From: Lachnospiraceae bacterium
GTDB lineage: Bacteria > Bacillota > Clostridia > Lachnospirales > Lachnospiraceae
Assembly: GCA_029338675.1 (NCBI GenBank)
Contig: JAQYAV010000010.1
Location: 1 to 64,000, forward strand
Length of the DNA stretch: 64,000 nt
Direction: 5' to 3'
The notes under the pieces: generated by a model
Told to the model about the DNA's origin: nothing
Seen by the model: only the letters and a program-made list of their open reading frames with translations
The model's database searches: none
Made by a program: the position numbers and the translations under genes
Shown here: positions 26,970-37,388 of the stretch, in pieces
Numbering within the stretch: the stretch's first letter is position 1
Layout: each line of letters opens with the position of its first letter

Positions 26970-26998
26970 TTGTCTATATAAAATATGTGTGGTATACT
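26970..26998 (+). promoter_or_regulatory. Sigma-A-type promoter of the transglycosylase gene
   Basis: TTGTCT, a 17-bp spacer and TATACT lie 50 bp before the ATG on the plus strand. Confidence 0.65.
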
Positions 26999-27047
26999 TT
27001 GATAAATATGTATTTTATTATCATACGAATAATGTAGGAGGTTTGTT

Positions 27048-27941
27048 ATGATTTATATAGATGGGCTGGGACAATTTAATAACCAAATCAAGACTATTTC
27101 TAACAGCACTAATTCCATATCAAACTCTTTCGACGATATATTAGTTAGAGAACAAGAAAAGCTTTCATCTGATAACGACGAGGTGAATCTTGAAGCAATA
27201 TTCGAAGAAGCATCAAATACATACAATGTTTCAATAGATTTACTTAAAGCAGTTGCATACCAGGAATCAGGTTTTCAGGCAGATGCAACTTCATACGTTG
27301 GAGCAATGGGCATTATGCAGCTTATGCCTTCTACCGCTTCATCTCTTGGAGTAACAGATGCTTATGATCCTTATCAGAATATTATGGGCGGTGCTAAATT
27401 ACTTAGTCGTTTGCAGGATATGTATGACGGAGATATTCCTCTTATGTTAGCTGGGTATAACGCTGGTTCTGGGAATGTAGAAAAATATGGTGGAGTACCT
27501 CCCTTTGAAGAAACACAGAATTATGTTAAGAATATTGTTTCTATATTGAACGGACAAACAAAAGTTGATGTTCCTTCAAATACTAAAGAGCCAGAAGTCA
27601 TAGTTGTAACAGATTCTATGGTGTCGCAAGATGTAACTTTTCCAAATGGTACACCTCCAAAAACTGCTAACGAAGCATATTATGAAAGTGTTCAGGATTT
27701 ACTTAAATCGATTAACACTTCAGCTTATAAACATTACAACACTTCAGATATTAATTCAATTTATTCATATTCAGAATATGAACTATTAATAAAATATTTT
27801 GATCATATGATGGAGATTATTTCTAACATAGGCAAATACGACTCTGACTCATCAGATGACTCTGGTTTGTTTAGTAGGTCGTTATATAATTACGAATTAA
27901 ATAATACTTTATACAACAAAAACAACATTAAATTTTTCTAA
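27048..27941 (+). CDS. Lytic transglycosylase (SLT domain)
   Basis: 297 residues; one of few plus-strand genes. The SLT goose-lysozyme-like domain (about 50-170) has the catalytic Glu in VAYQESGFQ (about 73), then GAMGIMQLMPSTA and LAGYNAGSGNV. Such enzymes cut peptidoglycan between MurNAc and GlcNAc. No signal peptide is evident; the first 50 residues are Ser/Asn-rich and polar, so export would need another route. The C-terminal 120 residues are not recognised. The ATG follows GTAGGAGG. Confidence 0.88.
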   Translation: MIYIDGLGQFNNQIKTISNSTNSISNSFDDILVREQEKLSSDNDEVNLEAIFEEASNTYNVSIDLLKAVAYQESGFQADATSYVGAMGIMQLMPSTASSLGVTDAYDPYQNIMGGAKLLSRLQDMYDGDIPLMLAGYNAGSGNVEKYGGVPPFEETQNYVKNIVSILNGQTKVDVPSNTKEPEVIVVTDSMVSQDVTFPNGTPPKTANEAYYESVQDLLKSINTSAYKHYNTSDINSIYSYSEYELLIKYFDHMMEIISNIGKYDSDSSDDSGLFSRSLYNYELNNTLYNKNNIKFF

Positions 27942-27992
27942 TATAACAGTTATAACAGTGTTGAAATTATATTAGATAAAATTAGCCATAAC

Positions 27993-28023
27993 AAAAAAGC
28001 ATCACGTAAGTGATGCTTTTTTG
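27993..28023. terminator. Bidirectional terminator between transglycosylase and ftsZ
   Basis: A perfect stem AAAAAAGCATCAC/GTGATGCTTTTTT with loop GTAA lies between convergent genes and gives a T-tract on both strands. Confidence 0.92.
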
Positions 28024-28032
28024 TTATATATA

Positions 28033-29298
28033 CTAACCTCTCTTAAGGAAGTCTGGAATCTTAATTCCAACATTAGCTCCTGCCTGTGGCTTAACTGGAG
28101 ACTGTTTGATTGGAGAATTCAAATCAACAGTTGTTGTAGTTGTAGTAGCTGGCTTTGCAGCTGGCTTAGGAGTAGCTGTTGTTGTAGAAGCAGGTGTCTT
28201 TAAGAAAGACAACTTATTCGCACTATTAGTTGCACCTGTTATTGGCTGACCTGAATAAGTAGGTGCACCACCAATTGGTGAAACAGATACCTTAGGAGCA
28301 GCTCCCTGAGATGTAGGAATTGTAACAGTTGCTGTTGATGTACCAACATTTCCTTCAATTCCTGTTGCAATAATTGTAATGCATACATCTTCTCCCATAA
28401 CGTCATTATCAACTGTACCGAAGATAATATTAGCAGTATCTCCAGCAACCTCTGTAAGGTATGTAATAGCATCGTATGCTTCAACAATACCAATGTTACC
28501 AGAGAAGTTAACGATAATATCTGTTGCACCTGCAACTGTAGTCTCAAGTAATGGACTGTCCATTGCAGATTTAATTGCGTCAACAGCCTTATTATCACCA
28601 CTTGCACGTCCAATACCGATATGAGCAATACCCTTATCTCTCATTACAGTCTGAATATCAGCAAAGTCAAGATTAATAAGACCTGGCTTATTGATAAGAT
28701 CAGTTACACCCTGAACACCCTGCTGAAGAACTTCATCTGCCTTCTTAAGTGCCTCTGGAATACTTGTACGCTTATCACATATCTGTAATAACTTATCATT
28801 AGGAATAACAATAAGTGTATCAACATTCTCTTTAAGCTTAGCAATACCATTAACTGCGTTGTTCATTCTAGGCTTTCCTTCAAATGAGAAAGGCTTAGTA
28901 ACAACACCAACAGTAAGTATGCCAAGATTTCTAGCGATTTCAGCAACTACTGGAGCAGCACCTGTTCCAGTACCACCACCCATACCACAAGTTACGAATA
29001 CCATATTGGCATCCTTCATGATATCAGTAATCTCTTCTCTATTTTCTTCTACTGCGCTAGCACCAATTTCAGGCTTAGCACCTGCACCGAGTCCCTTAGT
29101 AAGCTTCTCACCAATCTGAATCTTAGTAGTAGCTCTACTTTGTGACAGAATCTGCTTATCAGTGTTGATTGCTATTAATTCAACACCCTCCACATTCTCA
29201 TCTATCATTCTATTTACTGCGTTATTGCCAGCTCCACCTACTCCAATTACAAGAATTCTTGCAGGGGTTTTTTCGTCGTTTGATTTTATTTCAAGCAA
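28033..29298 (-). CDS. ftsZ: Cell division protein FtsZ
   Basis: A 421-residue tubulin-like GTPase that forms the division ring. The tubulin signature is [14 protein letters not shown] (about 100-113), N-terminal [13 protein letters not shown], and the C-terminal protein-binding peptide is [10 protein letters not shown] after a Thr/Pro/Ala-rich linker. The start is TTG ([15 protein letters not shown]) eight bases after AAGGAGG; an upstream in-frame TTG overlaps the ribosome site. It is the last gene of the division cluster. Confidence 0.97.
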   Translation of the reverse strand: MLEIKSNDEKTPARILVIGVGGAGNNAVNRMIDENVEGVELIAINTDKQILSQSRATTKIQIGEKLTKGLGAGAKPEIGASAVEENREEITDIMKDANMVFVTCGMGGGTGTGAAPVVAEIARNLGILTVGVVTKPFSFEGKPRMNNAVNGIAKLKENVDTLIVIPNDKLLQICDKRTSIPEALKKADEVLQQGVQGVTDLINKPGLINLDFADIQTVMRDKGIAHIGIGRASGDNKAVDAIKSAMDSPLLETTVAGATDIIVNFSGNIGIVEAYDAITYLTEVAGDTANIIFGTVDNDVMGEDVCITIIATGIEGNVGTSTATVTIPTSQGAAPKVSVSPIGGAPTYSGQPITGATNSANKLSFLKTPASTTTATPKPAAKPATTTTTTVDLNSPIKQSPVKPQAGANVGIKIPDFLKRG

Positions 29299-29417
29299 GG
29301 TATTCTCCTCCTTCAATGTATTTTAACATCTTAATAATTAGTACAAAGGGCATATCCACCCACCATGTACACTACTATTTTTAATAATATAATTTTTTTA
29401 ATAAAATATCAATAGAA

Positions 29418-29647
29418 TTTTTCAATTAATATTAATAATACTCTTCAATTAATTATAATAGTACTTTTCATTTAATCTTAATAATATTTTTCAATCAATC
29501 TTAATAATATTTTTCAATCAATCTTAATATTATTTTTCAATCAATCTTAATATTATTTTTCAATCAATCTTAATATTATTTTTCAATCAATCTTAATATT
29601 ATTATTCAATCAATCTTAATATTATTTTTCAATTAATCTTAATAATA
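29418..29647. repeat. Ten tandem copies of a 23-bp AT-rich unit
   Basis: Unit TTTTTCAATCAATCTTAATA plus TTA or ATA, ten copies in register with few changes. The last copy carries the ftsQ stop codon and runs 9 bp into its coding sequence. Together with about 100 bp of AT-rich sequence it makes up the ftsQ-ftsZ gap. No spacers are present, so it is not a CRISPR array. Confidence 0.95.
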
Positions 29648-30613
29648 CTCTTCATCTTCGTTGTATTCCGATTCATCATAACCTGAATCATCATAGTCTG
29701 AATCGTCATAGCCTGAATCATCGTAGCCTGAATCGTCATAGTCTGAATCGTCATAGCCTGAATCGTCATAGCCTGAATCGTCATAACCTGAATCGTCATA
29801 ACCTGAATCATCATAATCAGGCTCATAATATTCAGCTTCTCCAGATTCATTGCCACTGTTTTCTTCAGTAGTATCCTTTGCATCAGCATCTGTCTTAGTG
29901 CTCTTTTCTTCTTTCTTCTTACTAAAACTTGCTGTTGCGTCGTCAGATGTGAAATCCTTCATGTATAATACACCTTCACAACCTTTAAGGCCTTCCAAAA
30001 TACTTCCAAGATTCATCATCTGTAATGCCAGATTTTCCCCCTTCCCAAGTTCTATAGAAATGCCTTCATGGTACAATACTATTTCGTTTCCTGCAGTAAA
30101 TTCAATAGAATCAATACTTAGCTGATACTTCTCAATTAACTGCGTAATACTAAGAATCATAGTAAACTTGCTTTCGTCATTAATAGGAATCTTTTTTCCT
30201 ACTTCAAAGCTATCAAAGCTAAGACCTTTGATAAGAGGAACTCCCTCAATTCTACTTGCAGCTGATTCAAGTATAATACCATCTTTATCAAAAAACACAT
30301 AGCCTTCTGCATACTGAACGCATCCCGCCATGGATTTTTCATATACTGTAACAGATATTGTATTTTTAGAAACAAATTCAACGTCAATTTTGCTAACAAA
30401 CGGAATATTTTTTACCGGTTTGAATTTGTTGTGCAGATAAACATATAATGTATTTCTCATTTTCCCATTATCTGTAACTGCATCCTTTACAACCTGTTCA
30501 TTAACTACGTTACAGCCTACAACTTTTATTATCTTCACATTAAAGGAAGCTACATAAAGAACAGCTATTAAAATTAAACCTACTATTCCTAAAAAGATAT
30601 ATTTTTTCTTCAT
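29639..30613 (-). CDS. ftsQ: Cell division protein FtsQ/DivIB with acidic repeat tail
   Basis: About 324 residues: a short cytoplasmic start (MKKKYIFLG), one membrane helix (about 5-22), an extracellular POTRA segment (about 25-95: IIKVVGCNVVNEQVV) and the FtsQ/DivIB beta domain (to about 225). The last 55 residues are ten imperfect repeats of Y-D-D-S-G/D encoded by 15-bp repeats, ending NEDEEYY. DivIB links FtsL and FtsB to the septal synthase. The ATG at 30613 has AAGGA eight bases upstream; an ATG three codons earlier overlaps that site. Confidence 0.88.
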   Translation of the reverse strand: MKKKYIFLGIVGLILIAVLYVASFNVKIIKVVGCNVVNEQVVKDAVTDNGKMRNTLYVYLHNKFKPVKNIPFVSKIDVEFVSKNTISVTVYEKSMAGCVQYAEGYVFFDKDGIILESAASRIEGVPLIKGLSFDSFEVGKKIPINDESKFTMILSITQLIEKYQLSIDSIEFTAGNEIVLYHEGISIELGKGENLALQMMNLGSILEGLKGCEGVLYMKDFTSDDATASFSKKKEEKSTKTDADAKDTTEENSGNESGEAEYYEPDYDDSGYDDSGYDDSGYDDSGYDDSDYDDSGYDDSGYDDSDYDDSGYDESEYNEDEEYY

Positions 30614-30652
30614 AGCATCCATCCTTTCAATCTGTAACGAGTTTTATCTAAA

Positions 30653-31798
30653 TCACCTAGGCTCCATATATCTTGATACACTAAGTGCCAAGCCCATTTC
30701 GCCAAGCATAAATACAAGTGACGTACCACCATAACTAATAAATGGTAAAGTTACACCTGTAGGCGGAATTGTATTTGTTACAACTCCGATATTTACAAAC
30801 AACTGAATTGCTAAATGAGTAATAATTCCTGTCATTAACAATCCACCAAATCTTTCTCTTGCATTACTTGCAATATATCTAAATCTCATAATAAGCATTA
30901 AAAACAATGCTATTACGCAAGTAGCTCCAAATATTCCTAATTCCTCACATACTACCGAAAAAATCATATCGTTATGTGATTCTGGTAAAAATCCAAGTTT
31001 TTGAATACTTTGTCCAAGACCTCTTCCAAATATTCCTCCTGAACCAATGGCGTATAGTGACTGCATTGTCTGGAAACCATGCTCACTTGTTTCTGGATGG
31101 AACCATGCATCAAATCTATCACCACGATATCCTACTGTAACTACAAACAAAATGGCACTAACAACTCCAAATACAGCAAGAAGAAGCATATATTTTATAT
31201 TTGGACTGGCAACAAACATAATTACATACATTATTGCGAAGCATACTATTGCTGTACTAAGATTTTCCTTTGCAATAAGTCCAATACACAGAAGTGGAAG
31301 TATACTTATATTCGCTATTCCTTTTAATGTTTCAAGCCTTCGCGCCTGAACAACGCAAACATCTGCCATATACACAATAAGAATCGGCTTTGCAATTTCT
31401 GATGGTTGAAACTGAAGTGATCCAATAGGAATCCATCTTGTCGCACCATGACTTGCCGTACCAATTACTAATACAATGCCACACAAAACTATTGCAAGCC
31501 ACATAAATCCAAGGGATACCCTTGTAAGCCACTTATAATCTAGTTTTGATATGAAAAGCATTCCTAGTATTCCCAAAAAGCCATACATTGCCTGTTTCTT
31601 GGCATAATATATACTGCTTTCCCCTTCTAAAACTGCTCTATATGAGCTTGAACTATATACCATCATTACCCCAAACAAAACAATTACAATAATAATAAAT
31701 AAAGTAGGATAATCAAAGTAGTCATCTCGTATGATTACTTGTTTTCTTCTTTTAGATAATCTATTTTTAGATGGTCTTCTTTCATCTACTCTTGCCAA
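30653..31798 (-). CDS. ftsW: FtsW/RodA-type peptidoglycan polymerase
   Basis: A 381-residue SEDS glycosyltransferase with about ten membrane helices. SEDS motifs include GATRWIPIGSLQFQPSEIAKP, NDMIFSVVCEELG and PFISYGGTS. It polymerises glycan strands at the septum with its class B PBP partner. It starts at TTG behind GAGGAG, 8 bp after murD. SpoVE would be an alternative name; position in the division cluster favours FtsW. Confidence 0.93.
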   Translation of the reverse strand: MARVDERRPSKNRLSKRRKQVIIRDDYFDYPTLFIIIVIVLFGVMMVYSSSSYRAVLEGESSIYYAKKQAMYGFLGILGMLFISKLDYKWLTRVSLGFMWLAIVLCGIVLVIGTASHGATRWIPIGSLQFQPSEIAKPILIVYMADVCVVQARRLETLKGIANISILPLLCIGLIAKENLSTAIVCFAIMYVIMFVASPNIKYMLLLAVFGVVSAILFVVTVGYRGDRFDAWFHPETSEHGFQTMQSLYAIGSGGIFGRGLGQSIQKLGFLPESHNDMIFSVVCEELGIFGATCVIALFLMLIMRFRYIASNARERFGGLLMTGIITHLAIQLFVNIGVVTNTIPPTGVTLPFISYGGTSLVFMLGEMGLALSVSRYMEPR

Positions 31799-31805
31799 TT
31801 ATAAA

Positions 31806-33167
31806 TCACTCCTCAAGATTTCTAACATATTCCTTGAATAAATCTCCTCGCTGCTCGTAGTTATCAAACATTCCCCAGCTTGCACATGCAGGTGATAATA
31901 ACACGCAATCCCCTGAAACAGAATTATCATAACAATATTTTACTGCTTCTTCTAAGCTTTCACATAATACAATATTATTAAATCCATGCTTTCTTGCACA
32001 TTCAGCAATCATCTCTCTTGTCTGACCTATTAAAACCAAAGCCTTTACTTTGTTATCAAATGCCTCAATCCATTCATCATAAGTTGATTTTTTATCATAT
32101 CCTCCACCAATCAAAAGTGTAGGCGAAGTCATTGCCTTTATTCCCTTTATAGCTGCATCAGGATTAGTACCCTTAGAATCGTTATAGTACTTTACTCCCT
32201 TAACAGTTTTTACATACTCTATTCTATGCTCTACACCTAAGAATTCTTTACATACTCCGTAAATCACATCAACAGGTATTCCCATATAGTATGTCATTGC
32301 AACTGCTGCAAGAACATTTTCTACATTGTGTTCTCCTGGAAGCTTTAACTCAGATAATGCAATAATAACAGTTTCCTTATCAGCTTCTTTAACAATGATG
32401 TTTCCATTTTTTACAAATACACCGTTATCTAATTCTTTTATTCTACTGAAATATACTACTTTAGCTGATATATTCTTTGCATAGTTCATTGCTTCTGGAT
32501 CATCATAATTAATTACAATATAGTCATCTGCTGTCTGATTCATTGCAATCTTATATTTACAATTTGCATAATTTTCAAATGTATAATGTCTATTTAAATG
32601 ATCTGGAGTTATATTAAGCACTGCACTTACATGTGGCTTAAAATCAATTATTGTCTCTAACTGAAAACTGCTTATTTCTGCAACTGTATAAGAGTCCTTG
32701 CTTGTTGTATCACATAATTTTGTATAAGGAATTCCAATATTACCAACAACAAAAGTTTTGTCATTATATGCCTTTGCAATTTCACCAACAAGAGTAGTTG
32801 TTGTAGTTTTTCCGTTTGTTCCAGTAATAGCAGCTACCATACCCTTTTCATAATGATATGCAAGCTCTATTTCACTCCAAACTGCAAGACCTTTTTCCTT
32901 AACCTTTAACGCAAACGGAGCATCCACTGGTATGCCCGGACTTATAACCATAAGCTCACACTGATTGATTATATCATCAGTAAGCTCTCCAATATATACC
33001 TCTATATTATCCTTGTTAGTGTCTTCAAGCTTATCTAACACATCTTTTTTATTTAACTTAGTATTTTCATCAAACAAAAGCACCTTTTCACCATTTCTCG
33101 CCAAAAGTGCTGCTGCACAAATACCACTTTTTCCAGTTCCTGCTACCAATACCTTTTTACTAAACAT
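31806..33167 (-). CDS. murD: UDP-N-acetylmuramoylalanine-D-glutamate ligase
   Basis: A 453-residue Mur ligase that adds D-Glu to UDP-MurNAc-L-Ala. The N-terminal Rossmann part has VAGTGKSGICAA, the ATP loop is AITGTNGKTTTT (about 113-124), and YNDSKGTNPDAA and SPACASWGMFDNYEQRG are typical MurD signatures. The ATG follows GGAGG. Confidence 0.96.
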   Translation of the reverse strand: MFSKKVLVAGTGKSGICAAALLARNGEKVLLFDENTKLNKKDVLDKLEDTNKDNIEVYIGELTDDIINQCELMVISPGIPVDAPFALKVKEKGLAVWSEIELAYHYEKGMVAAITGTNGKTTTTTLVGEIAKAYNDKTFVVGNIGIPYTKLCDTTSKDSYTVAEISSFQLETIIDFKPHVSAVLNITPDHLNRHYTFENYANCKYKIAMNQTADDYIVINYDDPEAMNYAKNISAKVVYFSRIKELDNGVFVKNGNIIVKEADKETVIIALSELKLPGEHNVENVLAAVAMTYYMGIPVDVIYGVCKEFLGVEHRIEYVKTVKGVKYYNDSKGTNPDAAIKGIKAMTSPTLLIGGGYDKKSTYDEWIEAFDNKVKALVLIGQTREMIAECARKHGFNNIVLCESLEEAVKYCYDNSVSGDCVLLSPACASWGMFDNYEQRGDLFKEYVRNLEE

Positions 33168-33317
33168 AAATCTTTTTTCCTCCTAGTGTCCGTGCACTAA
33201 TATATTTCGCATTCGGATGTCACACTAATATGCATTAACATTCGCTATGTTACAACATTTAATAGTTTTTTTCTAGTTTCTTTTTTAAGTTACTTTAATA
33301 TATTATTAATATTTTTA

Positions 33318-35099
33318 TTATTTTTCTATGCTTTGTTCTCTTGAAACCCCTATATATGGCAACACATTTTCGTATACTCCGCCAATAACCGGAGCAGCAA
33401 TTGTTCCTCCGTAGTACGTTCCAACAGGTTCATCTATTAGAATGAGTGTAATTATTTTCGGATTATTTGCAGGTGCAAATCCCAAAAAAGAAGAGATGTA
33501 TTTTTTTCTGCTTCTTGGGAGCTTTTCGCTAGTCGCTGTTTTGCCACCTATCCTAAAGCCTTCGACAAATGCCCTTTTACCTGTTCCCTCAGAGACAACT
33601 GCTTCTAGAAGCTCCTTCATTTGTTCAGAGGTTTCTTTGCTAATTACATTATTTTTTGTTTTGTACTCCAGCTTTTGAACTATATTGTTGTTCTCGTCTG
33701 TAATATACAAGCCAAAATGTGGCGTTACAAGTTTTCCTCCATTTATTATTGCAGACACACTTCTCAAAAGCTGTAGGGGCGTAATCTGAAAGGATTGACC
33801 AAAGCTCATTGTTGCCAATTCTACTGCATGAACATTTTCTTTTTTGTGAAATATTGAATTTGCCTCTCCTGGAAGATCAATTCCTGTTTTTTCAAAGAAG
33901 CCTAATTTTTGAAGCCATTCATAGTATCTATCCGTACCTACTCTGGCCCCAACCTCCATAAAAACGGGATTGCACGAATTCATAATCCCTTCCTTGAAGC
34001 TCTGCTGCCCATGTCCTCCTGCCTTGTGACACCTGATTCGTCTGTCCTGAACCAACTTATATCCTGGACAATAAAATCCATCTGACACCTTTAACACACC
34101 TTCCTCAAAAGCGCATGTTGCCGTCACTATTTTAAATGTTGACCCTGGCTCATATGTATCGTTCAAACAAAAGCTTCTCCACATTTTGTTGTAGTCATCT
34201 AGTGTTGGTTCATTTTTTTTTGTTGAATTATCCTCGCCACTATTTTGTTCATAATTTAAATCATTATTAATTTCAAAGGGCTTATTCAAATTGTATTCAG
34301 GAATATCAGCATATGCATATATTTCACCATTTTGTGGATTCATACTTATTATGCATACTCTTTTTGCTTTATGTCTTCTTAAAGCATTTTGTGCTTCCTG
34401 TTCAACATATTTTTGGATATTAATATCTATTGTTGTATATAGGTTTTTGCCATTTTTAGGTTCAATCCTTCTTTCCTTTGCATTTTTAATTTCAATTCCT
34501 CTTGCATTAGTCAAGGTATTGATGCTGCCATTTTCTCCCATTAAAACCTTATCATATTGAACCTCTAAACCAATTATCCCCTGATTATCTCCACCTGTAA
34601 AACCAATCACCTTAGAAGCAAGGGTATCATAAGGATAATATCTTTTATAATCTTCATCTATCATAACACCCTTTAGGTGGTATGTTCTAATTTCATCAGC
34701 AACCTCCTTTGGGACATTGCTTTTTATCTTTTCTCTAACTGATCTTTTCTGTACTTTTTTACGAATAATATCTTTATCTATATCAAGCTTATTAGAAAGA
34801 ATTCTAACAACCGCTTCTTCATCCTCAATTTGATTATGTATGACTGAAATGGAGCACACAGGAATGTTATTCGCCATAGCAACTCCATTTCTGTCATATA
34901 TAATTCCTCTAGGCGCTTTAATTGCCCTTTCTCTTTCCCACAAATTTACTGCCATGTTATGATATTTGTCTGATTTGACAATCATAATATAATACAAACG
35001 AGCTGAAACTATTCCAAACAACAAGTAAAACATTATTACAACAAAATTAAGTTTCTTTATTCTGTTCGTATCAAAATAATAATATTTTTCTTTATACAT
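33318..35099 (-). CDS. Class B penicillin-binding protein (FtsI/SpoVD-like), second copy
   Basis: 593 residues. An N-terminal membrane helix (about 17-37), a dimerisation domain with APRGIIYDRNG and a transpeptidase domain with the SxxK in YEPGSTFKIVTA, SxN in MNSCNPVF and KTG-type GGKTATSEKLPRS. The KTG motif reads KTA, also seen in some D,D-transpeptidases. No PASTA domain is present. It follows another class B PBP directly, so one copy may serve division and the other sporulation or elongation. Ribosome site is weak. Confidence 0.9.
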   Translation of the reverse strand: MYKEKYYYFDTNRIKKLNFVVIMFYLLFGIVSARLYYIMIVKSDKYHNMAVNLWERERAIKAPRGIIYDRNGVAMANNIPVCSISVIHNQIEDEEAVVRILSNKLDIDKDIIRKKVQKRSVREKIKSNVPKEVADEIRTYHLKGVMIDEDYKRYYPYDTLASKVIGFTGGDNQGIIGLEVQYDKVLMGENGSINTLTNARGIEIKNAKERRIEPKNGKNLYTTIDINIQKYVEQEAQNALRRHKAKRVCIISMNPQNGEIYAYADIPEYNLNKPFEINNDLNYEQNSGEDNSTKKNEPTLDDYNKMWRSFCLNDTYEPGSTFKIVTATCAFEEGVLKVSDGFYCPGYKLVQDRRIRCHKAGGHGQQSFKEGIMNSCNPVFMEVGARVGTDRYYEWLQKLGFFEKTGIDLPGEANSIFHKKENVHAVELATMSFGQSFQITPLQLLRSVSAIINGGKLVTPHFGLYITDENNNIVQKLEYKTKNNVISKETSEQMKELLEAVVSEGTGKRAFVEGFRIGGKTATSEKLPRSRKKYISSFLGFAPANNPKIITLILIDEPVGTYYGGTIAAPVIGGVYENVLPYIGVSREQSIEK

Positions 35100-35191
35100 A
35101 TTAATGCTTCGCCATATCTTTTCTTACATTAATTGTATTTTCAAATTTCATATTATATAACCCATTTTATCTCTATATAAATCATTAACTA

Positions 35192-37294
35192 TTATTCTTC
35201 AGTATAAGAATCGTCATAAGAATCGTCATAAGAATCATCATAGTAATCACTAGATTCATCATGATAATCAGACGACTCTTCACCTGAAGTTTCTGCTTCA
35301 TCAATTTCTCCATATCCACCTTCTTCTTGAGTTTTGGTATACGGATTATCCTCCCAACCTGCTACATCGTTTTCTGGTGCTTCCCCTTCGTATATTGGTG
35401 TTGCCATCTCATCTTCAGCATCTGAATTATCTAAATCAAAATTATCATTTGACTTGTAAATATTAAGGTATGGAAACAAGCCCTTTGCAATCTCTGCAAA
35501 TATAAATGAAGAAGCTGCACTTGAAGACTGATCTTCTGTATGTGGCTCATCAACAACAACGTATATTACAACTTGTGGTTCTTCTACTGGCGCAAATCCA
35601 ATAAATGAAATAATATATTTTCCATTGTTACGAGGAAGCTTTTCTGCTGTTCCTGTCTTACCGCCTATTTTGTATCCTTCTACTGCTGCTTTTCTACCAG
35701 TACCCTGCTCAACTACCTGAAAAAGTTCTTCTCTCATTATTTCAGAAACTTCTTCAGACACTGTTTTTCTAACCAATACACTATCAAGTGTATCAATTAC
35801 ATTACCTTTATCATCTACAACCTTTTGAACGACACTTGGCTCATAGAAATTTCCTCCATTAATAACCGAACAAAATGCTGTTCCAATCTGCATCATAGAT
35901 GCACACACACCCTGACCAAATGATGAAGTTGCAAGCTCTGTTTCATTAAGCGTATCCTCATGATATACGACTGTGCTAAATGAATCATTATCTGGTTCAC
36001 CAGGAATATCAATATTGGTACTTTGACCAAAGCCAAACAAAACCTGATATTTATCAAAGTTCGAAGCGCCCTCTCTAGCTGCTATTTGCATAAGTGCATC
36101 ATTACAAGAATTCTCTAAAGCTCCTGAAAGTGATACTGTTCCATGTCCACCTGCATAATAGGAGTGACATTGAATGAAATATTTATCAACCTTCTCACCG
36201 CCGTCACAAAAGAAGGTATCCTTATCAGTTACTATTCCTTCTTGAAGGGCACCTGATATTGTAAATGTCTTGTATGTTGAACCCGGTTCAAAGGCATCAC
36301 ATATTACAAAGTTTCTCCAAACCTTATTAAGTGCATCTACTGTTTCCTCATCAGTTGCTTTGTCTTTAAATTTATTAAATTCTTCATCACTACTAAATTG
36401 ATATCTAATAGAATCTAAGTCATAAGCATCATTTGGATTAAATGTATGTGAATTGTATAAAGCCATTACATTACAATTCTTAGGATTCATAACAAGTACA
36501 GAAACATTTTTTGCGCCTTCCTTTTCCATGTACTCGTCAACCTTTTCTTGGACAATCTTTTGAACATTTGCGTCAATACTTGTAACTAGATTGTATCCAT
36601 TTACAGCTGGTTCTACTGTTTCTGTTAAGCCATAATCGTTATTAAGGTATGTATACTGTCTTCCATTCGAACCATTTAGCAAATCATTATAGTTTTCTTC
36701 AACACCATACATTCCAACGTTGCCACTTACAGTAAAGCCTAATAAATGACAGGCTAGATTATCATTTGGATATATTCTCTTATATTCTTCCTCAAAATAT
36801 ACTCCACGAATCTTACTGCCTTCATCTGTACTGCGATAATCCTTAAACTTCTTTACTGTTTCGTAATTAAGCTTTTTTCTGGCTACGTAGTAGAATGAAT
36901 CTGGATTAGATAATGCATCATCAATCTCCTCTTGAGTCATTGCAAAATAATCCTTAAGCGCTCTAACAGTAATATCACGATTAGTTTCTTTTTCTAGGAT
37001 ATTCTTAGGCTCAAGAATCATGTTATAAACCTTTTCAGTTGTTGCAAGAGTTGTACCATTTGAATCTAAAATATCCCCTCGCCTATACGGAATAATCGAA
37101 CTGCTGTAGCTTTGCTGGGTTAATACCCGTTGCTCATACTTTTTTCCGTCTTTCAAATTAATCCATAGTATTCTTCCAACTAATAATGCAAATAAACCCA
37201 AAAAAGCTATTGTGCACAAATTCATTTTTGCCTGCATAATAGCTGAAAATTTTTTTACTTTATTTTGTTTCTTTTTTCGCCTTCTATTTGCCAT
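35192..37294 (-). CDS. ftsI: Class B penicillin-binding protein FtsI-like with Tyr/Asp/Ser tail
   Basis: 700 residues. A basic N-terminus (ANRRRKKKQNK) and one membrane helix (about 27-47) precede a transpeptidase domain with SxxK in FEPGSTYKTF, SxN in ENSCNDALM and KTG in GGKTGTAEKLPRN. The last 80 residues are an acidic tail ending in Ser-Tyr-Asp-Asp repeats coded by 12-bp repeats, similar to the ftsQ tail. It cross-links septal peptidoglycan with FtsW. It follows the FtsL-like gene, the normal place for ftsI. Confidence 0.92.
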   Translation of the reverse strand: MANRRRKKKQNKVKKFSAIMQAKMNLCTIAFLGLFALLVGRILWINLKDGKKYEQRVLTQQSYSSSIIPYRRGDILDSNGTTLATTEKVYNMILEPKNILEKETNRDITVRALKDYFAMTQEEIDDALSNPDSFYYVARKKLNYETVKKFKDYRSTDEGSKIRGVYFEEEYKRIYPNDNLACHLLGFTVSGNVGMYGVEENYNDLLNGSNGRQYTYLNNDYGLTETVEPAVNGYNLVTSIDANVQKIVQEKVDEYMEKEGAKNVSVLVMNPKNCNVMALYNSHTFNPNDAYDLDSIRYQFSSDEEFNKFKDKATDEETVDALNKVWRNFVICDAFEPGSTYKTFTISGALQEGIVTDKDTFFCDGGEKVDKYFIQCHSYYAGGHGTVSLSGALENSCNDALMQIAAREGASNFDKYQVLFGFGQSTNIDIPGEPDNDSFSTVVYHEDTLNETELATSSFGQGVCASMMQIGTAFCSVINGGNFYEPSVVQKVVDDKGNVIDTLDSVLVRKTVSEEVSEIMREELFQVVEQGTGRKAAVEGYKIGGKTGTAEKLPRNNGKYIISFIGFAPVEEPQVVIYVVVDEPHTEDQSSSAASSFIFAEIAKGLFPYLNIYKSNDNFDLDNSDAEDEMATPIYEGEAPENDVAGWEDNPYTKTQEEGGYGEIDEAETSGEESSDYHDESSDYYDDSYDDSYDDSYTEE

Positions 37295-37366
37295 ACTGTT
37301 TCTCCACCATACTACAAATATTCATTATTTCATTCAAATAAAAATCATCCATAAAACAACAAATGT

Positions 37367-37388
37367 CCTGAGGCTATTCTGCCTCAGG
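37367..37388 (-). terminator. Perfect 8-bp hairpin over the stop codon of the FtsL-like gene
   Basis: CCTGAGGC/GCCTCAGG with a 6-base loop. The stop codon lies inside the hairpin and the following sequence (ATTTGTTGTTTT on the minus strand) is only a weak T-tract. It may reduce transcription into the PBP genes. Confidence 0.5.

Noticed and set aside
29629..29889. 86-residue frame rich in Met-Thr-Ile-Gln repeats
   Set aside because: It is the alternate reading of the repeat tail of ftsQ and not a gene of its own.
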